A stretch of 64,000 nt of DNA from Paludisphaera mucosa (GTDB lineage Bacteria; Planctomycetota; Planctomycetia; Isosphaerales; Isosphaeraceae): the NCBI RefSeq assembly GCF_029589435.1, contig NZ_JARRAG010000002.1, forward strand, positions 62,001 through 126,000, in the 5' to 3' direction. Below, piece by piece: positions 30,186 to 38,683 of this stretch. Position 1 is the stretch's first letter. Each line of letters starts with the position of its first letter. The notes beneath the pieces were generated by a model that saw nothing but the letters and a program-made list of their open reading frames with translations, did not search any database and was not told the origin of the DNA. The translations under genes were made by a program, and so were the position numbers.

Positions 30186-30974
30186 GTGGTCGACGCGGAA
30201 TCAACGTGCGAGGCCCCACGGGAAGACGCGACGGCGTCCGCAGAGTCGCGATGCGATCCGGAAGGAAGCGGCGGTCGGGAGAGCGTGGCGACGGCCCTCG
30301 AGCCGGCCCTCCTGGCGGAGATCCACCACCTGCGGTCGAGGCTGGAGGAGGCCTATGCGACCATCGACGCGCTCCGCGTCCACAGGACGAACCTGGAGGG
30401 CGACCTGCACGACCTGAGGCGGGTGGCGGCCACCGACGGCCTCACGGGCCTCTGGAACCGCCGGTTCCTGGTCGATTCGCTCAACATCTCGTTCTCGTTC
30501 GCGTTGCGTCACCGGCTGCCGCTGTCGATCGTGCTGCTGGACGTCGACCACTTCAAGTCGTTCAACGACGGCTACGGCCACGCGGCCGGGGACGTCGTGC
30601 TCCGCGACGTCTCCGCGGTCGTCCAGGCCGCCGCCCGCAGCCACGACGTCGTGGCGCGGTACGGTGGCGAGGAGTTCGCCATCCTGCTCCCCGGGACGGG
30701 GCGCCCCGGCGCGGTGACGATGGCCGAGCGGGTCCGGCTGGCGCTGGCCTCGCGGAGATGGCCCCTGGGCCCCATCACCGCCAGCCTCGGCGTGGCCACC
30801 CTCCGGCACGAAGAGGGGGTCTCGCAGGTCACGGCCGAGGGCCTGGTCGAGGCGGCCGACCTCGCGCTGTATCAGTCGAAACGCCTGGGACGCAACCGGG
30901 TCAGCCACGCCGACGACCTCGTCCGCCCCCCCTCCCCCGCCGGCCACGAGGTCAAGGCCGCCGTCGGCTGTTGA
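30186..30974 (+). CDS. Diguanylate cyclase (GGDEF)
   Basis: A 262-residue soluble protein. The N-terminal ~45 residues are polar and unstructured, then a coiled-coil of about 35 residues (LLAEIHHLRSRLEEAY) leads into a GGDEF domain. The active site is G160-G-E-E-F164, a functional GG(D/E)EF variant. The inhibitory I-site R151-x2-D154 lies five residues upstream, so feedback control by cyclic di-GMP is expected. TGLWNRRFL and LDVDHFKSFND are intact. AGGAGG lies 7 bases before GTG 30186, which decides the start over GTG 30156. No transmembrane or sensory domain is present, so the coiled coil may control dimerisation. Confidence 0.92.
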   Translation: MVDAESTCEAPREDATASAESRCDPEGSGGRESVATALEPALLAEIHHLRSRLEEAYATIDALRVHRTNLEGDLHDLRRVAATDGLTGLWNRRFLVDSLNISFSFALRHRLPLSIVLLDVDHFKSFNDGYGHAAGDVVLRDVSAVVQAAARSHDVVARYGGEEFAILLPGTGRPGAVTMAERVRLALASRRWPLGPITASLGVATLRHEEGVSQVTAEGLVEAADLALYQSKRLGRNRVSHADDLVRPPSPAGHEVKAAVGC

Positions 30975-30999
30975 CCCCCTCCCTCGCAGGCTCGATACT
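30971..30999 (+). promoter_or_regulatory. Candidate sigma-70-type promoter of phoR
   Basis: TTGACC (30971-30976) and GATACT (30994-30999) are separated by exactly 17 bases, overlapping the stop codon of the diguanylate cyclase gene. The predicted start of transcription is about 40 bases before the phoR start codon. Confidence 0.55.
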
Positions 31000-31047
31000 G
31001 CTGGGGCGTGATGATGGGATGAACCGCCCGGACCTCGGTGGATCGTG

Positions 31048-32370
31048 ATGGCGTACGTCGTATCGGCCCTCGTCCTGGTCCTGGCGTCCGCCGCCGCCGC
31101 GGTCGCCCTGCGACGGGCGCGGGCGGCCGGCGAGGTCGCGATGGGCCTGGTGCGGCTGGCCGAGGGTCGGCGCGCCCGGCCGGTGCTCGCGCGGCCCTGG
31201 GGCGGGCCCGACGCCCTGGTCTCGGCCTTCAACGCGACGGCGCCCGAGATCCACGACCGCATCCAGCGGCTCGAGGCCGACCGCCAGCAGCTCCGGGTCG
31301 TGCTGGGTGCGATGGCCGAGGCCGTGCTCGCCGTCGATCCCCGGCGCCGCCTGCTCTTCGCCAACGCCAGCGCCGACGCCCTCTTCGGCCTGGACGGGTC
31401 GTCGGTGGGCCGCCTGATGCCCGAGCTGATCCGCAGCCCCCAGGTGCAGGAGGCCGTCGAGTCGACGTTCCGCGCGGCCCATCCCGACGCCTACCTCGCC
31501 GAACTGACGCTGGCGGGCCGCGAGGGCCTCCGGGCCTCTTCGCGGATCCTGGCCGTCCGGGGCTCGCCGCTGCCCGGCAAGCCCCCCGCCGGCGCGGTCC
31601 TGGTCTTCCACGACGTCACCGACCTGAGGCGGCTGGAGCGGATGCGCCAGGACTTCGTCGCCAACGCCTCGCACGAGCTGAAGACCCCGCTGGCGTCGAT
31701 CAAGGCGTACGCCGAGACCCTGCTCGACTGGGCGCTCGAGGATCCGGCCGTGAACCGGCGGTTCGTCGAACGGATCGACGAGCAGGCCGACCGGCTCGAC
31801 TCCCTGATCCACGACATGCTCAGCCTCGCCCGGCTGGAGGCGAATCAGGACGTCTTCCGGCACGACCCCCTGGGCCTGGCCGCCGTCCTGGGCCGCTGCG
31901 TCGAGGCTCATCGCGACCGGGCCGAGTCCGGCGACCTGACCCTGGAGTTCGACGTCGACGCGCTCGACGCCGGGGCGACGATCCTGGCCGACGAGGAGGC
32001 GGTCCGCCAGATCTTCGACAACCTGATCGACAACGCGATCAAGTACACGCCGCCTGGGGGCCGGGTGGGGGTCGTCGGCTCGGCCTCGGCCGCCGAGATC
32101 GTCGTCGCGGTGAGCGACACGGGCCTCGGCATCCCCCGCGAGGAGCAGGCGCGCATCTTCGAACGCTTCTACCGGGTCGACAAGGCCCGGAGCCGCGAAC
32201 TGGGCGGCACCGGGCTCGGCCTGGCCATCGTCAAGCACCTGGTCTCGTCGCTCCAGGGGCGGGTGGAGGTGACCAGCCGGCTCGGGGCCGGGTCGACCTT
32301 CACCGTCCGGCTGCCCCGGGCGCAGGCCCCCGCCCCGTCGCCGACGTCGACGGCCGCCGAGGCGGGCTGA
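31048..32370 (+). CDS. phoR: PhoR-like sensor histidine kinase
   Basis: A 440-residue membrane histidine kinase. It has one N-terminal transmembrane helix (residues ~3-21), a short HAMP-like stretch, a PAS domain (~90-190, VLGAMAEAVLAVDP), HisKA with the phospho-acceptor H209 (NASHELKTPLASI), and a HATPase domain (DNLIDNAIKYTPPGG, DTGLGIP, GGTGLGLAIVKHL). This is the PhoR architecture. phoB and pstSCAB lie 1.5-9 kb away on the opposite strand, making it the likely partner. ATG 31048 is used; GTG 31045 differs by one residue. It is convergent with trxB, 12 bp apart. Confidence 0.82.
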   Translation: MAYVVSALVLVLASAAAAVALRRARAAGEVAMGLVRLAEGRRARPVLARPWGGPDALVSAFNATAPEIHDRIQRLEADRQQLRVVLGAMAEAVLAVDPRRRLLFANASADALFGLDGSSVGRLMPELIRSPQVQEAVESTFRAAHPDAYLAELTLAGREGLRASSRILAVRGSPLPGKPPAGAVLVFHDVTDLRRLERMRQDFVANASHELKTPLASIKAYAETLLDWALEDPAVNRRFVERIDEQADRLDSLIHDMLSLARLEANQDVFRHDPLGLAAVLGRCVEAHRDRAESGDLTLEFDVDALDAGATILADEEAVRQIFDNLIDNAIKYTPPGGRVGVVGSASAAEIVVAVSDTGLGIPREEQARIFERFYRVDKARSRELGGTGLGLAIVKHLVSSLQGRVEVTSRLGAGSTFTVRLPRAQAPAPSPTSTAAEAG

Positions 32371-32382
32371 GCCGCCGACGGC

Positions 32383-33414
32383 TCATTTGTGCTGCGTCTC
32401 CAGCCAGCGTTCGCAATCCATCGCGGCGGCGCACCCCGAGCCGGCGGCGGTGATCGCCTGGCGGTAGTGGGTGTCGACGACGTCGCCGCAGGCGAAGACC
32501 CCCTCGACGCTCGTCGCCGAGCCGTAATTCGGCAGCGCGTCGAGCAGCCCGGCGGGAGCGCCGGCGTCCTTCCAGGAGAGGGCCGACCGGGTCAGGACGT
32601 AGCCCTCGGGGGTGGTGGCGACCTGGTCCCGGAAGATCGTCGAGTTGGGGTCGTGGCCGATGGCCAGGAACAACCCGTCGATCTTCAGGTCTCGCGTCGA
32701 GCCGTCCTCCGTCGAACGGAGGCGGACGCCTTGCAGGTGGGGGGCGCGCGGGGAGGCGTCGCCGAGGATCTCCTGGACGGCGTTGCCGAGGGCGTATTCG
32801 ATCTTGGGATGGCCCTTGAGCCGGTCCTGCATGATCTTCGACGCCCGCAGCTCGTGACGGCGGTGGATGAGGGTGACCTTGGTGGCGAACCGGGTGAGGA
32901 AGGTCGCCTCCTCGATGGCCGAGTCGCCGCCGCCGACGACGGCGATCTCCTTGCCCTTGTAGAGCGCCCCGTCGCAGGTGGCGCAGGTGGTGACGCCGTT
33001 GCCGCGATAGGGGCCCTCGATCCCCAGCCAGCGGGCCGAGGCCCCGGTGGCGATGATGACCGAGTCGGCGGTGTAGGTGCGAATCTCGCCGCTGGAGGGG
33101 TCGCCGCTGGGGTCGTCGGTGGTCTTGACCGTGAACGGCCGCCGCGAGAAGTCGACCTCGAAGGCCGTCTCCCAGCGGGCGTCGGCGCCGAACCGCTGGG
33201 CCTGCTTGCGCATCCGGTCCATCAGCTCGGGCCCCTCGACGCCGTCGGGGAAGCCCGGGAAGTTGTCGACCGTCGTCGTGAGCGTGAGCTGCCCGCCCGG
33301 CTCCTTGCCCTCGAAGACCAGGGGGGCCAGGTTGGCGCGCGAGGCGTAGATCGCGGCGGTCAGACCGGCGGAACCCGAACCGATGATGATCACGGCCGAA
33401 TGTGCAGCAGACAT
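32383..33414 (-). CDS. trxB: Thioredoxin reductase
   Basis: A 343-residue FAD/NADPH flavoenzyme that reduces thioredoxin. The FAD motif is IIIGSGSAGLTAA (the second residue of the loop is Ser where GSGPAG is usual). The redox-active disulfide is CATC in VTTCATCDGAL. The NADPH motif is VVGGGDSAIEEA, and GVFACGDVVD closes the FAD site. An insert of about 12 residues after FTVKTTDD is rich in Asp/Pro/Ser. AAAGGGTG precedes the ATG. It is divergent from csrA across a 284-bp gap with dyad sequences. Confidence 0.92.
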   Translation of the reverse strand: MSAAHSAVIIIGSGSAGLTAAIYASRANLAPLVFEGKEPGGQLTLTTTVDNFPGFPDGVEGPELMDRMRKQAQRFGADARWETAFEVDFSRRPFTVKTTDDPSGDPSSGEIRTYTADSVIIATGASARWLGIEGPYRGNGVTTCATCDGALYKGKEIAVVGGGDSAIEEATFLTRFATKVTLIHRRHELRASKIMQDRLKGHPKIEYALGNAVQEILGDASPRAPHLQGVRLRSTEDGSTRDLKIDGLFLAIGHDPNSTIFRDQVATTPEGYVLTRSALSWKDAGAPAGLLDALPNYGSATSVEGVFACGDVVDTHYRQAITAAGSGCAAAMDCERWLETQHK

Positions 33415-33573
33415 CGTCACCCTTTCCGAGCGAGGCGGGCGGGGCCGCGTCGTCCGCAAGTCCGACGGGATCGAACCTTGCGAAGGCGGCCACCGGGATC
33501 GGGACGCGTCGGGACGTGGTGCCGGACGCCGGCGTCCCGGGGAAATTCCGCGCAATCTCGCCGATCGACTCCC

Positions 33574-33599
33574 AATCCTAGGGGGTCGTGACCTAGATT
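33574..33599. promoter_or_regulatory. Imperfect dyad between trxB and csrA
   Basis: AATCCTAGG (33574-33582) and CCTAGATT (33592-33599) form an inverted repeat with one extra base in the left arm and a 9-base centre. It lies in the divergent trxB/csrA gap, which is otherwise very GC-rich. It could be an operator or part of overlapping promoters (TAGGAT on the minus strand, TAGATT on the plus strand). Confidence 0.3.
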
Positions 33600-33698
33600 T
33601 CCAGCAGGGTCCCCTGACGGGCGGAGCCGGGCGCCGCCGCGGCGAGGGCCGCGGGGGCGGGCAGAAGCCGTCAGGGACGACCGGGGGGACGCGACGCC

Positions 33699-33953
33699 AT
33701 GCTGGTCTTGACGCGGAAACTCATGGAACGGCTCTACATCGGCGACGACGTCTGCGTGACGGTCGTGCGGCTGGAGGGGGGCCAGGTGCGTCTGGGCATC
33801 GAGGCCCCGCGCGAGATCGCCGTCGTCCGGGCGGAGCTCGTCCCCGAGCGGGCGACGCCGCCGAGGCCGGCCCACCACGACGGCGGCGAGGTCAGGCGCC
33901 CACCAGCCTCGGCTCGTGGAACCGATACCCCACGCCGCGAACCGTCTCGATGA
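33699..33953 (+). CDS. csrA: Carbon storage regulator CsrA
   Basis: An 84-residue RNA-binding translational regulator. The N-terminal 50 residues match CsrA: MLVLTRKLMERLYIGDDV, then VRLGIEAPREIAVVRAEL. R6 lies in the first RNA-binding strand and the VRAEL segment in the second. The tail is about 20 residues longer than usual and polar. Those codons overlap the 3' end of phoB, read on the other strand, by 62 bp (33892-33953). GGGGGGA precedes the ATG. CsrA dimers bind GGA motifs in mRNA leaders. Confidence 0.93.
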   Translation: MLVLTRKLMERLYIGDDVCVTVVRLEGGQVRLGIEAPREIAVVRAELVPERATPPRPAHHDGGEVRRPPASARGTDTPRREPSR

Positions 33954-34599
33954 GGTCGCCGGCCTCGCCGAGCTTCTTCCGCAGGCTCTTGATGTGGACG
34001 TCGATCGTCCGCTCCAGGACGACGGCGTCCTCGCCGATGGCGGCGTCCATCAGCTCGTAGCGGGTGAACGCACGGCCGATCTGGCGGAGGAGGACCTCCA
34101 GCAGCCGGAACTCCGTGGGGGTCAGCACCAGCTCCTGGTCGCGATGGAACGCGCGATGGCTGTGGCGGTCGATGACGACCCCCTGGCTGACGATCTGGGA
34201 TCCGGTGGGGGTCTCCTCGCGGGACTCGGCGCGGCGCAGCTCTTTCTTGATCCGCTGGATCAGGACCTTCATGCTGTACGGCTTGGTCACGTAGTCGTCG
34301 GCGCCGGTCGCGAAGCCCACGAGCTGGTCGGACTCCTCGCCGCGGGCGGTGACCATGATGACGGGAACGTCCTTCGTGCGGGCGTTCGCCTTCAGCTCGC
34401 GACACACGTCGAGGCCCCCCTTCAGGGGCAACATCAGGTCCAGGACGATCAGGTCGGGCGTCTTGAGCTGGGCCTGCCGCAGCCCCTCGACCCCGTCGCC
34501 GGCCACGATCGCCTCGTAGCCCTCGCGCTCGAGGTTGGCGCGGAGGATCTCCACCAGCGCGGGCTCGTCTTCCACGATCAGGATCTTCGGCTTGGGCAT
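33892..34599 (-). CDS. phoB: PhoB-like response regulator
   Basis: A 235-residue OmpR/PhoB-class regulator. The receiver domain has E10/D11, the phospho-acceptor D54 (VLDLMLP) and the conserved Thr/Lys (VTKPYS). The C-terminal winged helix has LTPTEFRLLEVLL and RTIDVHIKSLRKKLG. I use ATG 34599; upstream in-frame codons read through a Pro/Arg-rich stretch. Three 11-bp-spaced repeats resembling a Pho box lie 86-115 bases upstream, with TATACT between, which predicts autoregulation. phoR is on the other strand. The 3' end overlaps the csrA tail by 62 bp. Confidence 0.88.
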   Translation of the reverse strand: MPKPKILIVEDEPALVEILRANLEREGYEAIVAGDGVEGLRQAQLKTPDLIVLDLMLPLKGGLDVCRELKANARTKDVPVIMVTARGEESDQLVGFATGADDYVTKPYSMKVLIQRIKKELRRAESREETPTGSQIVSQGVVIDRHSHRAFHRDQELVLTPTEFRLLEVLLRQIGRAFTRYELMDAAIGEDAVVLERTIDVHIKSLRKKLGEAGDLIETVRGVGYRFHEPRLVGA

Positions 34600-34659
34600 G
34601 TTCGTCGAGTCCCGGGCCCTGGTCGCGGGCGGGCGGCCCGCATGAGTCGTGCCGATTCC

Positions 34660-34665
34660 AGTATA
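34660..34665 (-). promoter_or_regulatory. Candidate -10 of phoB
   Basis: TATACT on the minus strand lies 19 bases downstream of the last Pho-box-like repeat and about 60 bases before the phoB start. It matches five of six -10 positions. No -35 hexamer is apparent, as expected for a PhoB-activated promoter. Confidence 0.45.
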
Positions 34666-34684
34666 AGGATCGGCGCGTGCCCGC

Positions 34685-34714
34685 GATGAATCCCGCGTGA
34701 AGAAATCATGAAGC
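34685..34714 (-). promoter_or_regulatory. Pho-box-like direct repeats upstream of phoB
   Basis: On the minus strand the site reads CTTCATG-ATTT-CTTCACG-CGGG-ATTCATC: three 7-bp units with 4-bp spacers (11-bp period). The plus-strand ATGAA/GTGAA/ATGAA cores fall at 34686, 34697 and 34708. The geometry equals that of PhoB-binding Pho boxes, and the units match those ahead of pstS at 40823-40851. The site overlaps the stop codon of the amidohydrolase gene. Confidence 0.65.
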
Positions 34715-35932
34715 GGCCGCGGTATCGTCCTTTCCATCGCCCGCGAAGGCGTGCGCCATCATAACGGCCGAGCGGGCGAGGATCTTGGCCCCCAGGACCA
34801 GGGCCCGCTCGTCGATGTCGAACGAGGGCGAGTGGAGGTGGTGGACGGCCCGGCCCGGCCCGGCCACGCCGAGCCGGAGCATGCAGCCGGGGGCCAGGGA
34901 CAGGTAGCCGGAGAAGTCCTCGCCGCCCATGCTGGGCAGGCGGATCTCGTCGAGGTTCTCCGGGCCCACGACCTCGCCGGCGGCGCGGGTGCAGAGGGCC
35001 GTCACGGCGGGGTCGTTGAAGACGCCTTCCGTGCAGTTGTTCAGGCTCAGCTCGAACGTCGTCTCGGTCGCCGCGCCCAGGCCGTCGGCGATCTGCTTGA
35101 GCCGCTCGGCGACGCGCTGGGAGGACTGCCGCGAGAGCGTGCGGATCGTCCCCCTGAGGACGGCCTCGCCGGGGATGACGTTGGCGTTCGTCCCGGACTG
35201 GATCGAGCCGAAGGTGACGACCGTGGGGTCGCGGGAGTCGACGCTCCGGGGGATCGCCTGGTAGACGGTGGTCAGGAACTGGCAGGCGGCGAGCAGCGGG
35301 TCGCGCGCCAGGTGGGGTCGCGCCGCATGGCCGCCCACGCCGCGCACGACGACGTCCAGGTCGTGGCAGAAGGCCGTCAGTTCCCGGGCCCGGCAGCCGA
35401 CGCGGCCGACGGGCCGTTCGGGGTCGACGTGAAGGGCCGCGACGGCCTTGACGCCCGCCATCGCGCCGGCGGCGACCATCTCGTAGGCGCCCTCGCCGAC
35501 CTCCTCGGCCGGTTGGAACACCGCGCGCCAGCAGTTCGGCGCGGGCAGGACCCCGCGGCAGGCCCAGAGGGCCTCGGCCGCCCCCAGGGCCATCGCGGCG
35601 TGGGCGTCGTGGCCGCAGGCGTGCATCACGCCGTCGCGGGCCGAGCGATAGGCGACGTCCTTGGCGTCGGCGATGGGCAGGGCGTCGATGTCGGCCCGGA
35701 TGGCCGCGAGCGGGCCGGCCGAGTCGTCGAGGGCCCCCGCCAGGATCCCCCTGCGAGACGAGACGACGGAAAACGGCACGCCGGACTCTTCAAGCCGCTC
35801 GGCGAGGAACCGCGTCGTCTGGTATTCCTCGCGGCTGGGCTCGGGGTTCACGTGCAGGTGGCGGCGCACCTCGCGCAGGCGGTCGGCCCGCGAATCGATG
35901 CAGCGGTCCAGCGCGAGGCGCCAGTCGGTCAT
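34706..35932 (-). CDS. M20-family amidohydrolase (hippurate hydrolase-like)
   Basis: A 408-residue cytoplasmic metallohydrolase of the M20D/amidohydrolase group that removes acyl or amino-acid groups from amides. Metal-site segments are visible: DIDALPI, MHACGHDAHAAM (Cys-Gly-His-Asp, metal ligands), FQPAEEVGEGA (catalytic Glu pair), ALHVDPE and LPSMGGEDFSGY. The dimerisation domain lies at about 185-300 (GVGGHAARPHLARDP). No signal peptide. It sits between the GT25 gene and phoB on the same strand; whether it is in the Pho regulon is unclear. The substrate is unknown. Confidence 0.9.
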   Translation of the reverse strand: MTDWRLALDRCIDSRADRLREVRRHLHVNPEPSREEYQTTRFLAERLEESGVPFSVVSSRRGILAGALDDSAGPLAAIRADIDALPIADAKDVAYRSARDGVMHACGHDAHAAMALGAAEALWACRGVLPAPNCWRAVFQPAEEVGEGAYEMVAAGAMAGVKAVAALHVDPERPVGRVGCRARELTAFCHDLDVVVRGVGGHAARPHLARDPLLAACQFLTTVYQAIPRSVDSRDPTVVTFGSIQSGTNANVIPGEAVLRGTIRTLSRQSSQRVAERLKQIADGLGAATETTFELSLNNCTEGVFNDPAVTALCTRAAGEVVGPENLDEIRLPSMGGEDFSGYLSLAPGCMLRLGVAGPGRAVHHLHSPSFDIDERALVLGAKILARSAVMMAHAFAGDGKDDTAAAS

Positions 35933-35966
35933 GATCGGGAGAGTCCCTTCGAGACGGGGAGAGGCT

Positions 35967-36677
35967 TCAACGCCTCAGCCGACGCCTGACCCGTCGGGCC
36001 CCCTGCGCCATCGAGTGCAGGCCCGGGACCTTGTCGAACCACCGCGTGGAGATGTCGCTCGACGAATTGCGCTGCGTGCCCAGGTTCGGCACGGCGACCA
36101 GGGTCGACACGTCGGGGTTCTTGTCGCGGAAGATGCTGTAAGCCCCGTCCACGTGCATCGGGCCGCCGTCGGGATGCCCGGTCGGCCGTCCCAGGATCGC
36201 CTCGAGGTGGTCGACGAGTCGCAGGACGACCTCGCGCCGGATCGCCACGAAGTGCGCCGTCTGGACCGCGCCCCGATAGGGCTGGAGCGGGACGCCCGGA
36301 TCCTCGGGAAGGCCGGTCAGGATGTGGCCGAAATACGCGAACCCCCAGTCCTCGCGGGCCAGGATCGCGGCGAGGGCGTCGCCGCGGCGGACGAAGTCGG
36401 GGTCGATCTCCAGGTCGTCCTCCATGATCAGCACGCTGTCCGTGCACACCTCGGCCGCCCGCTTCAGGACGCCGAGGTGGCTGAGGAAGCATCCCCGGAC
36501 CCCCAGGCTGGGGAACCCTTCGGTCGTCTCGGGGCGGATGCCCGGGAAGAACTCGACGCGCCGCTCCCAGTCCGTCAGGCCGACGCGGTCGAACATCGCC
36601 CGCGTTTCGCGGCGGCGATCCGCTCGTTGCGGGAGGTTGATGACGTAGGCCCGGGAGAAGGACTCGAGGAGGCTCAT
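35967..36677 (-). CDS. Glycosyltransferase family 25
   Basis: A 236-residue GT25 (LPS biosynthesis/collagen-type) glycosyltransferase. Motifs are AYVINLPQRADRR at the N-terminus, GVRGCFLSHLGVLK, and LIMEDDLEI, whose Glu-Asp-Asp is the catalytic/metal site. The C-terminus is strongly basic (ARRVRRRLRR), suggesting membrane contact. The ATG at 36677 starts 8 residues before the conserved core; a GTG at 36728 would add 17 residues. It lies between pstB and the amidohydrolase. It may modify an envelope glycan; a link to phosphate starvation is only positional. Confidence 0.8.
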   Translation of the reverse strand: MSLLESFSRAYVINLPQRADRRRETRAMFDRVGLTDWERRVEFFPGIRPETTEGFPSLGVRGCFLSHLGVLKRAAEVCTDSVLIMEDDLEIDPDFVRRGDALAAILAREDWGFAYFGHILTGLPEDPGVPLQPYRGAVQTAHFVAIRREVVLRLVDHLEAILGRPTGHPDGGPMHVDGAYSIFRDKNPDVSTLVAVPNLGTQRNSSSDISTRWFDKVPGLHSMAQGARRVRRRLRR

Positions 36678-36800
36678 CGCGAATCCGGAGGGGGTGTCGG
36701 GCGGGAGGCGGAGCGCCTGGATTTCCACACGCCAGCTTAGGACCCGCCCGTTCGGCCGTCAAGGCGAAGCGAGCGGGCGTCGCCGCGGGGGCCGTCGGAC

Positions 36801-37691
36801 TCAGCCGATGCGGCCGGTGATGTAGGCCTCGGTCCGGGGATCCTTGGGATTGGTGAACAGGATGTCGGTGGGGCTGAGCTCGACGAGGATGCCGGTCCGC
36901 TGGCCGTCGCCGGCGGCCTCGTCGGGCATGAGGCAGGCGGTCAGGTCGCTGACGCGGCGGGCCTGCTGCATGTTGTGGGTGACGATGACGATGGTGTAGT
37001 CGTCCTTGAGGTCGTCCATCAGGTCCTCGACCCGGGCCGTCGAGATCGGGTCGAGCGCCGAGCAGGGCTCGTCCATCAGGATCACCTCGGGCTCGACGGC
37101 CAGCGTGCGGGCGATGCAGAGCCGCTGCTGCTGGCCGCCGGAGAGCGCCATCCCCGAGTGGTGGATCTTGTTCTTGACCTCCTCCCAGAGCGCCGCCCGC
37201 CGCAGGGAGCGCTCGACCAGCTCGTCCATGTCGCCCCGGTAGCCGTTGATCCTCGCGCCCCAGGCGATGTTGTTGTAGATGCTCTTCGGGAAGGGGTTGG
37301 GCTTCTGGAAGACCATGCCGATCCGCCGCCGCAGGCCCACGGCGTCGACCTTGGGTCCGGCGATCGACTCGCCGTCGAACCGGACCTCGCCCTCCATCCG
37401 GCAGTCGGGGATCAGGTCGTTCATGCGGTTGAAGCAGCGCAGGAGCGTGCTCTTGCCGCAGCCCGAGGGGCCGATCATGGCCGTGATCTTGTGGCGGGGG
37501 ATGTCGATGTCGATGCCCTTCAGGGCCAGCGAGGAGCCGTACCAGACGTGCAGACCGCGGGTCTGCAGGACCACGGGGTCGGCGGGCGGGGGCGAGGACG
37601 GATCGTCGCGCGACGTCGCGGCCCCCGGGGGGGCGGGAGGGCCCGGCGGGGGAGTCGTGCCGTCCTTCACGAGGGTCTCGGGGGCGTTCAT
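36801..37691 (-). CDS. pstB: Phosphate ABC transporter ATP-binding protein PstB
   Basis: The 296-residue ATPase of the high-affinity phosphate importer. Walker A is GPSGCGKST, the signature LSGGQQQRL, Walker [14 protein letters not shown], and the switch His lies in [22 protein letters not shown] is diagnostic for PstB. The first ~40 residues are an added Pro/Ala/Ser-rich leader absent from the E. coli protein. It is last in pstSCAB, 44 bp after pstA. Together with PhoU (not in the window) it normally also signals to PhoR. Confidence 0.95.
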   Translation of the reverse strand: MNAPETLVKDGTTPPPGPPAPPGAATSRDDPSSPPPADPVVLQTRGLHVWYGSSLALKGIDIDIPRHKITAMIGPSGCGKSTLLRCFNRMNDLIPDCRMEGEVRFDGESIAGPKVDAVGLRRRIGMVFQKPNPFPKSIYNNIAWGARINGYRGDMDELVERSLRRAALWEEVKNKIHHSGMALSGGQQQRLCIARTLAVEPEVILMDEPCSALDPISTARVEDLMDDLKDDYTIVIVTHNMQQARRVSDLTACLMPDEAAGDGQRTGILVELSPTDILFTNPKDPRTEAYITGRIG

Positions 37692-37735
37692 GGACCGATC
37701 CGGGGTTGGGGATGCGCGTCGTCCGTCGGCCCGGT

Positions 37736-38683
37736 TCAGCGGCCGCGGCGGAAGCGGTTGCGGATGAGGATGGCGACGGCGTTCATCGACAGCAGCAGCA
37801 CCACCAGGATCAGGATGCCGCCCGCGGCGACCGCCTGGAACTCCCGATCGGGCTCCTTGGCGTAGTTGTAGATCTCGACCGGCAGCGCCGTGTAGCGGTC
37901 GAGCGGGCCGCGGGGCGCCCGCAGCAGCGAGCCGGCGGCGCCCACCATCAAGAGCGGCGCCGTCTCGCCGATCGCCCGCGACAGGCCCAGGATCGTGCCC
38001 GTCATGATGCCCGGCAGGGCCGCCGGCAGGACGTGGCCGCTGACGACCTGCCAGCGCGTCGCCCCCAGGGCCAGGGCGGCCTGGCGGAGCGACGCCGGCA
38101 CCGTGCGGAGCGCCTCCTGGGTCGTGATCACCAGGGTGGGAAGGATCAGCAGGCCGAGCGTCAGGACCCCCGCCAGGAGCGACGGCCCCAGGGCCAGGCC
38201 CTTCATCCCGAAGGCCCGCACGAAGAGCGCCAGGCCGAGGATGCCGTAGACCACCGAGGGGACGCCCGCCAGGTTGGCGATGTTGGTCTGGATCACCCGC
38301 CGCGCCCGCCCCTCCGGCATGTACTCCTCCAGGAAGACCCCGGCCCCGATCCCCACGGGGATGCCGATCGCCGTGACCAGCCCCAGCAGCCAGAGGCTGC
38401 CCACGAGCCCGACGTGGTAGCCGGCCGCGGCGGGGGTGCTCGACTGGCGGCCGGAGACCAGGCGCCGCAGCAGCGAGCCCAGCTCGCTCAAGTTGGCCGC
38501 GACGTCATGCCAGGGGGGATGGGGGGGCCCCGACAACGCGGCCGCGAGGATCGCCCCCATCAGCACGGTCAGCACGACCACGCCCGTCAGCGTCGCCAGC
38601 AGGCAGGCCGCGCCGAAGATCGGCCCCAGCCAGCGCCGCATCCGCCGATGCGGCCGGAACGCCCCGGCCGACGCGTCGCTCAT
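37736..38683 (-). CDS. pstA: Phosphate ABC transporter permease PstA
   Basis: A 315-residue inner-membrane permease with about six transmembrane helices. The family segments [32 protein letters not shown] and the EAA-type loop [25 protein letters not shown]... (only its beginning quoted) are present, with [15 protein letters not shown] after it. The start overlaps the pstC stop as ATGA. It pairs with PstC to form the channel driven by PstB. Confidence 0.95.
   Translation of the reverse strand: MSDASAGAFRPHRRMRRWLGPIFGAACLLATLTGVVVLTVLMGAILAAALSGPPHPPWHDVAANLSELGSLLRRLVSGRQSSTPAAAGYHVGLVGSLWLLGLVTAIGIPVGIGAGVFLEEYMPEGRARRVIQTNIANLAGVPSVVYGILGLALFVRAFGMKGLALGPSLLAGVLTLGLLILPTLVITTQEALRTVPASLRQAALALGATRWQVVSGHVLPAALPGIMTGTILGLSRAIGETAPLLMVGAAGSLLRAPRGPLDRYTALPVEIYNYAKEPDREFQAVAAGGILILVVLLLSMNAVAILIRNRFRRGR

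Noticed and set aside
31007-31024. Third Pho-box-like site (CGTGATG-ATGG-GATGAAC) before phoR
   Set aside because: Only two imperfect units, and they overlap the predicted transcription start rather than an activator position.
33524-33537. Perfect 14-bp palindrome GGACGCCGGCGTCC upstream of trxB
   Set aside because: In such a GC-rich sequence palindromes of this type arise often, and nothing else marks it as a site.
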